DNA from: Treponema putidum
Lineage (GTDB): Bacteria > Spirochaetota > Spirochaetia > Treponematales > Treponemataceae
DNA length: 64,000 bases
Direction: 5' to 3'
Assembly: GCF_000755145.1 (NCBI RefSeq)
Contig: NZ_CP009228.1
Span: 2,527,694 to 2,591,693, forward strand
This document shows, in pieces, positions 28,101 through 35,597 of the stretch. Each line of letters begins with the position of its first letter. Position 1 is the first letter of the stretch. The position numbers and the translations under genes are program-made. Under the pieces are notes generated by a model. The model was not told the origin of the DNA and ran no database searches. It saw only the letters and a program-made list of their open reading frames with translations.

Positions 28101-28715
28101 AAAGAGCAGCCGGATGAGTATGCCAAACTAAAATCGATAGACAAGCCTGTTATTTCCGCCATACAAAATCAACAACACGGATCATTTGCTGCGATGCACG
28201 AATATAACGATCGGCATGAGTATATGCAATCATTATTATATTTTTCGTCCAACATTAAGACTCAGCAAGTTAGCCAACTGGAGTTTTTTGAAGCCTTAAA
28301 ACCGCTGATACAACTTGAGACACAACAGTCTGAAATAAAGATAGATACCATAACAGCCTGTAAAAGATCGATTATGGAATGCTATGAAAAAGATAAACAA
28401 AACTCAGCATTGATTATTAGGCAAAGAAATAGCAAACAGAACAAAGAGATAACGCAAGCGCGAACTAAAATACAAGAATTATACACAAGTATTAACTCCG
28501 TTGAATTGCATAACATGCTCGATGCCATTTCTGATGCCATTATGCACCATAATTCGGCATTAGCAAAAAAAGTATTAAAAATAGACTTTGACAATACTGG
28601 GCTATTCGATAATAAGGCAGATGTCATTAAAGAACTCTATCAATTAGCGCATCAAAATAAACCTGAAACCGATACATACACTGCATTATCAATAGCACTT
28701 ATAACGGAAAGATAG
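25146..28715 (+). CDS. PLD-domain SNF2-like helicase of a defence/restriction locus
   Basis: The start was moved to the ATG at 25146 (MQSTLIDNSEHLKL); AAAGGA lies just before it, and the upstream 81 codons are basic and unlike the family. The 1189-residue protein begins with a phospholipase-D-like fold (FFHSKCYIF with an HxK motif, then GSSNFTGKGLQENSELN, about 120-190). A superfamily 2 helicase follows: VVGLGKTFTAL (motif I), VVDESHRFRN (II), LLSATPQNN (III), TTDVLSEGVNLHRA (V), QRLGRINRIGT (VI). Such proteins are found with Eco57I-type methylases in restriction-like systems. Co-directional with RhuM and the methylase, 16 bases before the former. Exact system type not settled. Confidence 0.87.
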   Translation: MQSTLIDNSEHLKLTDTLKELINIPGITRIDIATGYWDIPGTQLIAEELRAFLERSEDAHLRILIGKDPYLFAQYSADVKYKDADYPQDFIRTDLADLKVKSEYIPAVQLLLDFCKEQHEGQHDPKIEIRIFRGLSADDKQQFFHSKCYIFYGEGRAFGIIGSSNFTGKGLQENSELNYLETVPQIITAKPDEINRSKGHISWFNEKWALASDWTQEFLEEVLRKSEIGIESEKTERPSQSQHELPCTILSPYQTYIKFLIDQFDEVINGDGKITPDEYIPHDEEFKQLTYQNQAVNQGFAIMKRHQGFILADVVGLGKTFTALMIVKRHLIETNFTHPVLIITPPAIHQSWLDSINYFDKNETSQKKIKQRINLTTIGRLDDSGESDDYADGNDFDLVLKKEQYGMIVVDESHRFRNSNTLMYQKLDNLIGSINPQPYVMLLSATPQNNAPYDLRNQIYLFQREHKNATLCNLGEFGNDLERYFKEKQDRYKQYIQRYKLMNGIKIQKTPEELAQDKKNLIADNKDIRKHIVEPLIIRRTRTDIEKYYQDDVKTQALKFPKINKPIEIPYEMKGELGNLFNSTINIIAPQVSQIDTDEAGNQIFSLGTEAGKDGLGYYRYRAIEFLKNKEHRALYEVKNLTVSNTAERLAQLMEMLLVKRLESSQAAFKESLHNLSRYTENMIRMWEVNRIFICPDLDVNKELGNNAIKNNDEFKQCLDMLADKAKKANKRNSGSEYEGSNKEYKRADFDESYITLLRNDLQLIKNLCSKWDVQTADPKMSTFIYETANQFLNKRRNKNRKLIIFTECIATQKALVQKLYEMPIPHCNVLSITSANRDDMKDIIAANFDANYKGEKRDDYQILITTDVLSEGVNLHRANSILNYDSPWNATRLMQRLGRINRIGTEAKEIWNYNFYPSTLGDAQINIKNRTYIKLQTFHELFGEDSQIYSTKEEVRHFDPVIYETSDDEESPLMPFIAELQTFQKEQPDEYAKLKSIDKPVISAIQNQQHGSFAAMHEYNDRHEYMQSLLYFSSNIKTQQVSQLEFFEALKPLIQLETQQSEIKIDTITACKRSIMECYEKDKQNSALIIRQRNSKQNKEITQARTKIQELYTSINSVELHNMLDAISDAIMHHNSALAKKVLKIDFDNTGLFDNKADVIKELYQLAHQNKPETDTYTALSIALITER

Positions 28716-28731
28716 AGAGGAAAAAACTTGT

Positions 28732-29748
28732 ATGCTAGAAAAAAAAGATGAAATAATTATTTATAATACTGAAGACGGTAAGACCAATGTAAAATTATAC
28801 GCACATGACGGTATGATATGGATGAATCAACAGCAGATTGCTTTACTTTTTGAGAGTTCTAAACAAAATATCAGTTTACATATTGCAAATATTTTCAAAG
28901 ACAAAGAACTGGATAAAAAAGCAGTTGTCAAGGATTACTTGACAACTGCCTCTGACGGCAAAAACTATGAAATTACGTATTATGCGCTGCCTATGATTTT
29001 AGCTATTGGTTTTAGAGTTCGCAGTAAACGCGGCACACAATTCAGGATGTGGGCAAACCAAAATTTGACTGAATTTTTACATAAAGGTTTTGTACTAGAT
29101 GATGACCGCCTTAAAAATCCGGATGGAAGACCTGATTATTTTGACGAACTGCTGGAGCGTATTCGTGATATACGAGCATCTGAAAAACGCTTTTATCAAA
29201 AAGTTCGTGATTTGTTTGCCCTTTCTTCTGATTATGATAGTTCGGATAAAGCAACTCAAAATTTTTTTGCTGCTACTCAAAATAAGCTCATTTATGCAGT
29301 TACACATAAAACTGCTGCTGAACTTATTTTAAGCCGTGCTGATAGTTCAAAGCCTAATATGGCATTAACAAGTTGGAAAGGTAGTATTGTTAGAAAACAG
29401 GATATCTATGTTTCAAAGAATTATCTTACAAAAGATGAACTTGATGTATTAAATCGAATTGTCATTATTTTCTTAGAGACAGCTGAATTGCGTGCAAAGA
29501 TGCGCAAAGATTTGACAATGCTTTATTGGAAAGAAAATTTCGACAAAATTTTAGTTGATAATGGCTTCTTACTGTTAAATGACAAAGGCGTTCGTTCTCA
29601 TCAACAAATGGAAAAGAAAGTTGAATCCATATATCTTGAATTTGATGCAAAGCGTAAGGCTTTTTATGCTTCTGAAGCCGACAAAGCGGATGAGCTTGAA
29701 TTAAAGTCTCTGGAAAATCTGGAAAAAAAACTAAAAGAAAAGAAATAA
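28732..29748 (+). CDS. RhuM-family protein
   Basis: A 338-residue member of the RhuM family, first named in Salmonella pathogenicity island 3 and common inside restriction loci; its biochemical role is not established. Typical segments are MIWMNQQQIALLFESSKQNIS, ITYYALPMILAIGFRVRSKRG and QFRMWANQNLTEFLHKGFVLDDDRLKN. It sits between helicase and methylase with gaps of 16 and 19 bases, so it is an integral gene of the locus. A KilA-N-like or Fic-like activity has been proposed for relatives but no catalytic motif is certain here. Confidence 0.85.
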   Translation: MLEKKDEIIIYNTEDGKTNVKLYAHDGMIWMNQQQIALLFESSKQNISLHIANIFKDKELDKKAVVKDYLTTASDGKNYEITYYALPMILAIGFRVRSKRGTQFRMWANQNLTEFLHKGFVLDDDRLKNPDGRPDYFDELLERIRDIRASEKRFYQKVRDLFALSSDYDSSDKATQNFFAATQNKLIYAVTHKTAAELILSRADSSKPNMALTSWKGSIVRKQDIYVSKNYLTKDELDVLNRIVIIFLETAELRAKMRKDLTMLYWKENFDKILVDNGFLLLNDKGVRSHQQMEKKVESIYLEFDAKRKAFYASEADKADELELKSLENLEKKLKEKK

Positions 29749-29767
29749 TATTGTTAAGGAGCACACT

Positions 29768-32700
29768 ATGACTGACTTTCGCACTATTTTTGAACAAACC
29801 TATCCCGGAAAAGACAAAATCTACGAAGATATAATCCTTCCTATTTTCAAAAACGCAACGGATTTACGGAAAGCAACACCGATTGCATTGGCAGAAGCCG
29901 ATAAAAAGAATGTTTTACAGGCTTCAATCATAGCACAAGTTGCAGGGACATTTCCCGTAACATTTGCCGATGTAGAAGTACAGTCGTCGGTACACCTCAA
30001 ACGCAACCGTGTTAGTATTCAGAATTGTATCCGCAAAATTATGGAAGATAATAGCTCAGCGCTTATCTTTTTCCATTTTGCTGATAATCAAAATGAATGG
30101 CGGGTAAGTTTTGCACACCGAGCAGAGACACTGCAAACGAGCACAAGTGCAAAACGGTATACCTATCTGTGCGGGATAGAACATCCCTGCCGGACTATTG
30201 CAGAGCGTTTCCAATATTTGGCAAAAAAAGCCGATTCTGCTGCTATAACCGTTGAGGATATGTTGAACGCATTTAGTGTAGAGGCATTAAGTAAGGAATT
30301 TTTTGCCGAGTATAAGGTTTTCTACGAAGATTTTGTGCAATACATTACCGGTAAACGCTATATCAAAGCAAAAGGAAAATCGGGCTATGAGAACAGAGCT
30401 GTAGCCGGAGCAAAAGTTCATACAAAAATCTTTGCGCACTTTCAACGAATAGGCAATGGGGATGAACAAAAGGCAGAAAAGAAAGTCCGTGATTATATCA
30501 AAAAGATGATGGGACGGCTCGTATTTATTCAATTTTTACAGAAAAAAGGATGGCTCGGTTGCACGGACGATAACTGGAATGACGGCGACAGAGATTATTT
30601 ACAACATCTTTTTGAACGCTCAAGCGAGAAGCAACAAAATGATTTTCTTTCTACCGTACTTGATCCGCTCTTTTTCGGTATGCTGAATACTAATCCCGAA
30701 GATCGAGCTCGTCATTTTAAGCAAAAGGGTTGGGATAAAACACTACTTGATCGTTTTGGGAAAGTACCGTATTTGAATGGCGGGCTTTTTGAAGAGGATC
30801 CGGAAGACAGTGTTCCGGTTATTTTTCCGGCGGTATTGTTCGGTAATCCTAAGCAAAGGGAAATAGAACGTACTTTCCGCATCGGTCAAAATAACGACTA
30901 TCCGTATGATGCAAGCTGCGGTCTTTTAGATTTTTTTGCCCGTTATAATTTCACTATTGACGAAACCGATCCTGAAGATCGGGAAGTCGGCGTAGACCCT
31001 GAAATGCTCGGAAAGATTTTTGAAAATCTTCTGGAAGATAACAAAGATAAAGGTGCATTTTATACTCCGAAAGAAATTGTACAATATATGTGCCGAGAAA
31101 GCCTTATCGCATACCTTGCCGAAGAAATACAGGATGAACCGGCAATGCGTGATTTAGTTCTAAAGCATGAAACGGCTAGGATAAAGGATAAGAATGCGGC
31201 ATTATCGGCACTTAAAACAGTTAAAATCTGCGATCCTGCAGTAGGTTCGGGGGCTTTCCCGATGGGTATGCTGAATGAACTTTTTGCATGCAGAATGTTA
31301 CTGGAAGGAGATAGTTCAGATGAAGAAAATCGCTCACGCATTAAAAAAGACATTGTTCGTGAGAATATCTATGGAGTCGATATTGAAAAAGGAGCCGTTG
31401 ATATCGCCCGTCTGCGCTTTTGGCTTGCTATCATCGTCGATGAAAAAATACCGCTCCCTCTTCCCAACCTTGACTATAAAATAATGCAGGGTAACAGCTT
31501 ATTGGAAAGTTATGAGGGGGAAGATTTGAGTAATCTTACTCAGAGTAATGGTGAACTTTTTGACAGTGAAGAAATGATTGAGGAGCTTTTAGTTGCTATT
31601 AATGGATATTATATTCCGAAAGATAATATTGCTAAATCTAAAATTCGAAAACAAATAGAAGAAAAAGTCATTCTGCTTCTAAAAGAAAGGCAGCTTCCAC
31701 CAAAAATAGTTAAAGCACTTGAAAAAATTGATTTGCATGAAAATAATAACTTCTTTTTATGGCATACATGGTTTAGTGAGGTATTTAATCGACCGGCTGA
31801 TTGCAAGGGTTTTGATATTGTAATTGGTAACCCGCCGTATGTACAATTGCAAGATGATGGCGGTAAGCTGGCAAAAATGTATAAACCGGCTAAGTTCAAT
31901 ACTTTTAATAGAATGGGTGATATTTATCAACTTTTTTACGAAAAAGGCATTGCCATGCTGAGAAAAAGTGGACACATTTGTTATATTACCTCTAACAAAT
32001 GGATGAGGGCAGGATATGGGGAAACCAGCCGTAAATATTTTGCAGAACATACTCAACCAAAGATTCTTATTGACTTAGCCGGTGAAAAAGTTTTTGAAAA
32101 TGCAACTGTGGATGTAAATATCTTACTACTGCAAAAAGCTGCATATACACAAAACACGTATGCCTTGCGGGGAGGATTGGAGTGTCTAAAAGATAGGAGC
32201 GGTTTAGCTAAACAACCAGTACAAGCAATTGAATTTCCTAAAAACGGCAATAGCTGGGTTATTCTTTCAGATATAGAGCAGCGTATTAAGCAAAAAATTG
32301 AAGCAGTCGGAACTCCACTGAAAGAGTGGAATATAAAAATATATCGAGGCATTTTGACCGGTTGCAATGAAGCATTCATCATAAACAAAGAAAAACGAGA
32401 TGAACTAATAAAAAAATGTCCTAAAAGTGCTGAGATTATACGCCCGATATTAAGAGGCAAGGATATTAAAAAATATGGGTATAATTTTGCCGATAAATAT
32501 TTAATTTTTATTCCATGGCATTTCCCCTTACATGGTAATTCTGAAATAAAAGGTGCTTCGAAAGAAGCAGAGCGAGCTTTTCAACGAGAATACCTAGCTA
32601 TTTATAATCACTTATTACAATATAAGGATCAGCTATCCAATCGTAATCAAGCAGAAACCGGTATACGATATGAGTGGTATGCTTTGCAGAGATTTGGTTC

Positions 32701-33094
32701 AAATTATTGGGACGATTTTTCTAAACCAAAGATTTGTTGGAATAGAATAGCAAGTAAAAAAGTTTTTGCTCTGGTTGATGAAAATATTTTAATACAAGAT
32801 AGTATGCATTTTTTTATAGGCGATAAATTAAAATATTTATGTGCAATGTTAAATTCAAATCTATTTAGATGGTTTTTACTATTACTAGTTGGTAATGCAG
32901 CGGGAGGTAATGCTGGTAATTCAGATAATATTAAGAATTTAAAGCTTTATATTCCATGTCTAAAAGAAGAAAATCGTATAGAAAAACTAATGGAATATAA
33001 AAATTACAAAGAAATAGATAACTATATTTATGACCTTTATAAGCTAACAAAAGAAGAAATTAATTTAGTGGAGGTATACACATCTAGCAATTAA
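29768..33094 (+). CDS. Eco57I-type restriction-modification DNA methylase
   Basis: The 1108-residue protein carries an N6-adenine methyltransferase core. The AdoMet motif is KICDPAVGSGAFPMGML (about 488-504), and the catalytic NPPY lies in FDIVIGNPPYVQLQ (about 685). The C-terminal about 330 residues (from SWVILSDIEQRIKQ) form the target-recognition half. The N-terminal 450 residues are conserved in this family and may contain a nuclease or interaction fold; no clear PD-(D/E)XK was seen. GGAG lies before the ATG. It is the last + strand gene of the locus; its stop overlaps by 11 bases the end of an inverted homologous fragment. Confidence 0.9.
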   Translation: MTDFRTIFEQTYPGKDKIYEDIILPIFKNATDLRKATPIALAEADKKNVLQASIIAQVAGTFPVTFADVEVQSSVHLKRNRVSIQNCIRKIMEDNSSALIFFHFADNQNEWRVSFAHRAETLQTSTSAKRYTYLCGIEHPCRTIAERFQYLAKKADSAAITVEDMLNAFSVEALSKEFFAEYKVFYEDFVQYITGKRYIKAKGKSGYENRAVAGAKVHTKIFAHFQRIGNGDEQKAEKKVRDYIKKMMGRLVFIQFLQKKGWLGCTDDNWNDGDRDYLQHLFERSSEKQQNDFLSTVLDPLFFGMLNTNPEDRARHFKQKGWDKTLLDRFGKVPYLNGGLFEEDPEDSVPVIFPAVLFGNPKQREIERTFRIGQNNDYPYDASCGLLDFFARYNFTIDETDPEDREVGVDPEMLGKIFENLLEDNKDKGAFYTPKEIVQYMCRESLIAYLAEEIQDEPAMRDLVLKHETARIKDKNAALSALKTVKICDPAVGSGAFPMGMLNELFACRMLLEGDSSDEENRSRIKKDIVRENIYGVDIEKGAVDIARLRFWLAIIVDEKIPLPLPNLDYKIMQGNSLLESYEGEDLSNLTQSNGELFDSEEMIEELLVAINGYYIPKDNIAKSKIRKQIEEKVILLLKERQLPPKIVKALEKIDLHENNNFFLWHTWFSEVFNRPADCKGFDIVIGNPPYVQLQDDGGKLAKMYKPAKFNTFNRMGDIYQLFYEKGIAMLRKSGHICYITSNKWMRAGYGETSRKYFAEHTQPKILIDLAGEKVFENATVDVNILLLQKAAYTQNTYALRGGLECLKDRSGLAKQPVQAIEFPKNGNSWVILSDIEQRIKQKIEAVGTPLKEWNIKIYRGILTGCNEAFIINKEKRDELIKKCPKSAEIIRPILRGKDIKKYGYNFADKYLIFIPWHFPLHGNSEIKGASKEAERAFQREYLAIYNHLLQYKDQLSNRNQAETGIRYEWYALQRFGSNYWDDFSKPKICWNRIASKKVFALVDENILIQDSMHFFIGDKLKYLCAMLNSNLFRWFLLLLVGNAAGGNAGNSDNIKNLKLYIPCLKEENRIEKLMEYKNYKEIDNYIYDLYKLTKEEINLVEVYTSSN

Positions 33095-33995
33095 AATTAT
33101 TTCTTATGTAATTAATCTCATTTTTAGTTAAGCCATATAACTGATATACTAAATTATCAATCTCATTATTATTTGTAAATAAGTCTTTTAGCTTTTTACA
33201 TATTTTATTACTTTCATCAAATAGTACAATAGGTAAAAGTTCTAATCTATTAGTTTTCAGTTCTCCTTCTATACCACCACCCATATAAAATTTTCTTAGT
33301 GCAAAATATAATAAATTAGAGCATAACATGTTTAATAAATATTCTATATTTTTTCCTGTAATAATATTACCTGGAGCTACTGTAAAATATTCACCTGCCT
33401 TATCAAGACAAAATTTAGGCTCATCAGCCATAATACATGGATAAATAATCTTCTGCTTAGAAAAATCGTCCATATATGCACAATTTCGTAAATTATACGG
33501 GGTTTTTCCACGGTCATCTCTGACGGATATTTTATCCCAATAGTGATCTAAGTGTGCTTTAACAGCCGGATAGTCATCAATATTAATGGGAGGAATATCT
33601 TTCTCTCGGATACCATTATGTACATTGAGTAAATATGTATCTGCAAAATCATAGCTATACCGCTTTATATCTCTGCCACGAAGAATCGGGCGTATAATAT
33701 CGACAGAATTAGGCGATTGCTTTATAAGCTCGTCTCTTTTAGTCTTATCAATAATAAAAGCTTCATTGCAGCCTGTTTTTATTCCGTAATTAATTTGGAT
33801 ATCCCAGTCTTTTAACGGTACTCCAACTTTTTCAATTTTTTCTTTTATTCTTTGTTCTATTGGGCTTAAAATAACCCAAGAAGAATTGCGAGGAAAAATA
33901 ATGTTTACAGCTTTGTTTTTTCGTTCAAGTAAACCGCTGAAAAATAATAAATAGTAACCGATAAGAAAAAGCGGAATAAAAACTAGACGATATAA
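33084..33995 (-). pseudogene. Start-less second specificity half of an Eco57I-type methylase
   Basis: Reading the reverse strand from 33995, one uninterrupted frame of about 304 codons is open but has no ATG, GTG or TTG before 33473. From SGLLERKNK and SSWVILSPIEQRIKEKIEKVG onward it aligns with the C-terminal half of the neighbouring methylase: TGCNEAFIIDKTKRDELIK and IIRPILRGRDIKRYSYDFAD are close matches. It then diverges where target specificity should differ (KIIYPCIMADEPKFCLDKAG) and ends with a related tail, LVYQLYGLTKNEINYI. The catalytic half is absent. It is either a silent alternative recognition cassette or a relic of a partial duplication. Confidence 0.8.
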
Positions 33996-33998
33996 TTA

Positions 33999-34027
33999 TT
34001 GGAACCGTCATGTACAGGCGGCTCCAA
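33999..34027. promoter_or_regulatory. Dyad between recombinase and silent methylase half
   Basis: TTGGAACCG (33999-34007) mirrors CGGCTCCAA (34019-34027) around an 11-base centre, with one mismatch. It lies just after the recombinase gene and just before the silent fragment. It could be a crossover site of the recombinase, or a terminator; read on the reverse strand it is followed by TAATTAT, which is a poor terminator tract. Confidence 0.4.
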
Positions 34028-34043
34028 AATCGCAGGATAGAAG

Positions 34044-34658
34044 CTATTCTGCTATTACCGGATTGTTAAGGCGCTCTTTAATAAACTTATCAACCGTTAT
34101 ACGGTGCACATCAAAGATTCTACCGATTGCAGCTTTTGAAATTTTTTTATTGAGCAGTGCTTCAACTTCCTGCTCTTTTCCGCTTAATTTCAATAAAGAA
34201 TTTTTACGCCCCTTAGGTCTGCCTAGTACGACCCCTTGCGTTTTCCGCAAAGCTAAGGCTTCTTTTGTACGCTGACTAATAAGCTGCCGCTCAATCTCCG
34301 CTGCAAGCGAGAAGGCAAAAGCCAGCACTTTTGAGTTAATATTATCTGCAAACTCAAAGTTTTCTTTAATTGAAAAAATGCGGACATGCTTTTCAATGCA
34401 AGCATTCAAGAAACTCATTACATTTAAAAGACTTCTGCCTAACCGTGAAAGTTCCGGTACAATCAGTAAATCATTTGCATGTAACTGTTCACTTAAAGCA
34501 CCCAACTTACGATGCCCAATCGAAATTCCGCCGGACATAACTTCTTCGATAAACTCATCAATAGTAATGTTTCGTTCTTCAGCCCAACGGCATACCTCAA
34601 ACCGCTGATTTTCCAGCGTTTGTTTTTCTGTACTAACCCGCAAATATGCGTATATCAT
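34044..34658 (-). CDS. Serine recombinase (resolvase/invertase family)
   Basis: A 204-residue small serine recombinase. The catalytic Ser is in YLRVSTEKQTLENQR (about residue 9). Conserved Arg and Asp positions follow in ANDLLIVPELSRLGRSLLNV and AFSLAAEIERQLISQRTKEAL. The C-terminal helix-turn-helix is GKEQEVEALLNKKISKAAIGRIFDVHRITVDKFI. Proteins of this size invert or resolve DNA at short paired sites. It lies between two inverted methylase fragments and may act on this locus, although matching inverted sites were not found by eye. Confidence 0.9.
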   Translation of the reverse strand: MIYAYLRVSTEKQTLENQRFEVCRWAEERNITIDEFIEEVMSGGISIGHRKLGALSEQLHANDLLIVPELSRLGRSLLNVMSFLNACIEKHVRIFSIKENFEFADNINSKVLAFAFSLAAEIERQLISQRTKEALALRKTQGVVLGRPKGRKNSLLKLSGKEQEVEALLNKKISKAAIGRIFDVHRITVDKFIKERLNNPVIAE

Positions 34659-34711
34659 AGATTACCTCCGCTTTGTAGTATACGCATTAAAGCGATAGTA
34701 TGCACGGCACC

Positions 34712-34812
34712 TCAACTTTTATTTTTTTCTATACTATATATTTCTTCCTGTGTTAATCCGTATAATTTATATATAAGTTGATCTATCTGAGCTTCAAGCC
34801 CCCTATTTTTAA
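34712..34812 (-). pseudogene. Tail remnant of a third methylase C-terminus
   Basis: On the reverse strand the frame GIFKNRGLEAQIDQ, then LIYKLYGLTQEEIYSIEK and a stop, closely resembles the tails of the active methylase (YDLYKLTKEEINLV) and of the silent half (LVYQLYGLTKNEINYI). Only about 33 codons remain. It lies just upstream of the recombinase, which is therefore nested between two methylase tails of the same orientation. The promoter of the TetR gene starts ten bases further on. Confidence 0.7.
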
Positions 34813-34822
34813 AGATGCCCCT

Positions 34823-34851
34823 TTGACAATTTTAAAACTGATGCCTATAAT
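34823..34851 (+). promoter_or_regulatory. Consensus promoter of the TetR gene, probably leaderless
   Basis: TTGACA (34823-34828), 17 bases, TATAAT (34846-34851): a perfect sigma-70 consensus. A start point six to eight bases after the -10 box falls on the ATG pair at 34856-34861, and no ribosome site is present. The mRNA would then start at or within a base or two of the start codon. Confidence 0.85.
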
Positions 34852-34858
34852 ATAAATG

Positions 34859-35506
34859 ATGGAAGAATCGAAAAAAAAGAATGAGACCTATACGGAAATC
34901 CTCAAAAACGCAAAAACGGAATTTTTGCAAAAGGGCTTTGAAAAGGCATCCATGCGTTCCATTGCTGCAATGACGGGTATAACGGCAGGAGCCTTGTATA
35001 AGCACTTCCTTTCAAAGGCGGCAATCTTTGATGCCCTCGTACAACCGCTTATTACGCAAACCTTAAGCATCGGTACCGATTTTTCCAAAATAGCAATGCA
35101 TTTATACGAAACTAAAGACTTTTTATCAACAAAGGAAGCAATACGCGACTCTTTGCAGAATTTATGTACACTTGTGTACAGCCGCTTCGACGAATTTAAA
35201 CTTTTGTTTAACCGCTCGGCGGGAACAAAATACGAAAACATCCGCCACGAATTCGTAATGGCGGATGTTACAGCGTGCAAAAAATTCATTGCCGACTTAA
35301 AAAAGCGAGGTATAAATATAAACCCTTTAGACGATGACAGGCTTCACTTAATTTACAGCACCGCATTAACACCGCTTTTTGAAATCATCACACATGAATA
35401 TTCTTATAAAAAAGCCCTATCCTTTATAGATATCTTAACCGATGTAATGTATTTTTGCTGGAATAAAATTATGCAACCGGAGGCGGAAATAAACAAAGAA
35501 AATTGA
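34859..35506 (+). CDS. TetR/AcrR-family transcriptional regulator
   Basis: A 215-residue regulator with an N-terminal helix-turn-helix: AKTEFLQKGFEKASMRSIAAMTGITAGALYKHFLSKAAIFDAL (about 15-58). The C-terminal helical domain should bind a ligand and dimerise. The second of two adjacent ATGs was chosen because it falls on the likely transcription start; no Shine-Dalgarno exists for either. The gene precedes the export operon and its palindromic operator, so it most likely represses that operon. No similar palindrome overlaps its own promoter, so autoregulation is not obvious. Confidence 0.9.
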   Translation: MEESKKKNETYTEILKNAKTEFLQKGFEKASMRSIAAMTGITAGALYKHFLSKAAIFDALVQPLITQTLSIGTDFSKIAMHLYETKDFLSTKEAIRDSLQNLCTLVYSRFDEFKLLFNRSAGTKYENIRHEFVMADVTACKKFIADLKKRGININPLDDDRLHLIYSTALTPLFEIITHEYSYKKALSFIDILTDVMYFCWNKIMQPEAEINKEN

Positions 35507-35515
35507 TTTTTCCTC

Positions 35516-35544
35516 TTGACAAATTTTTAATGTATGGCTATACT
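35516..35544 (+). promoter_or_regulatory. Promoter of the export operon
   Basis: TTGACA (35516-35521), 17 bases, TATACT (35539-35544). The -10 box overlaps the first bases of the palindromic operator, so bound repressor would block polymerase. The promoter begins just after the tetR stop. Confidence 0.88.
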
Positions 35545-35579
35545 AACAATTAGTAAACAATGTTTACTAATTGTTAGTA
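35541..35579. promoter_or_regulatory. Nested palindromic operator, probably for the TetR protein
   Basis: The 39 bases are a perfect palindrome with one central base. Inside, two smaller dyads of the form TACTAA-3-TTAGTA lie at 35541-35555 and 35565-35579, separated by AACAATGTT. The operator can thus be read as one long central site or two side sites, centred 24 bases apart. It covers the end of the -10 box and the expected start point. Confidence 0.85.
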
Positions 35580-35597
35580 TTCCAAGGGGACTGTAAA

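Noticed and set aside
35571-35597. TTG start of the RND exporter inside the operator
   Set aside because: It would lie in the repressor site; the ATG at 35598 has a good AAGGGGA ribosome site.
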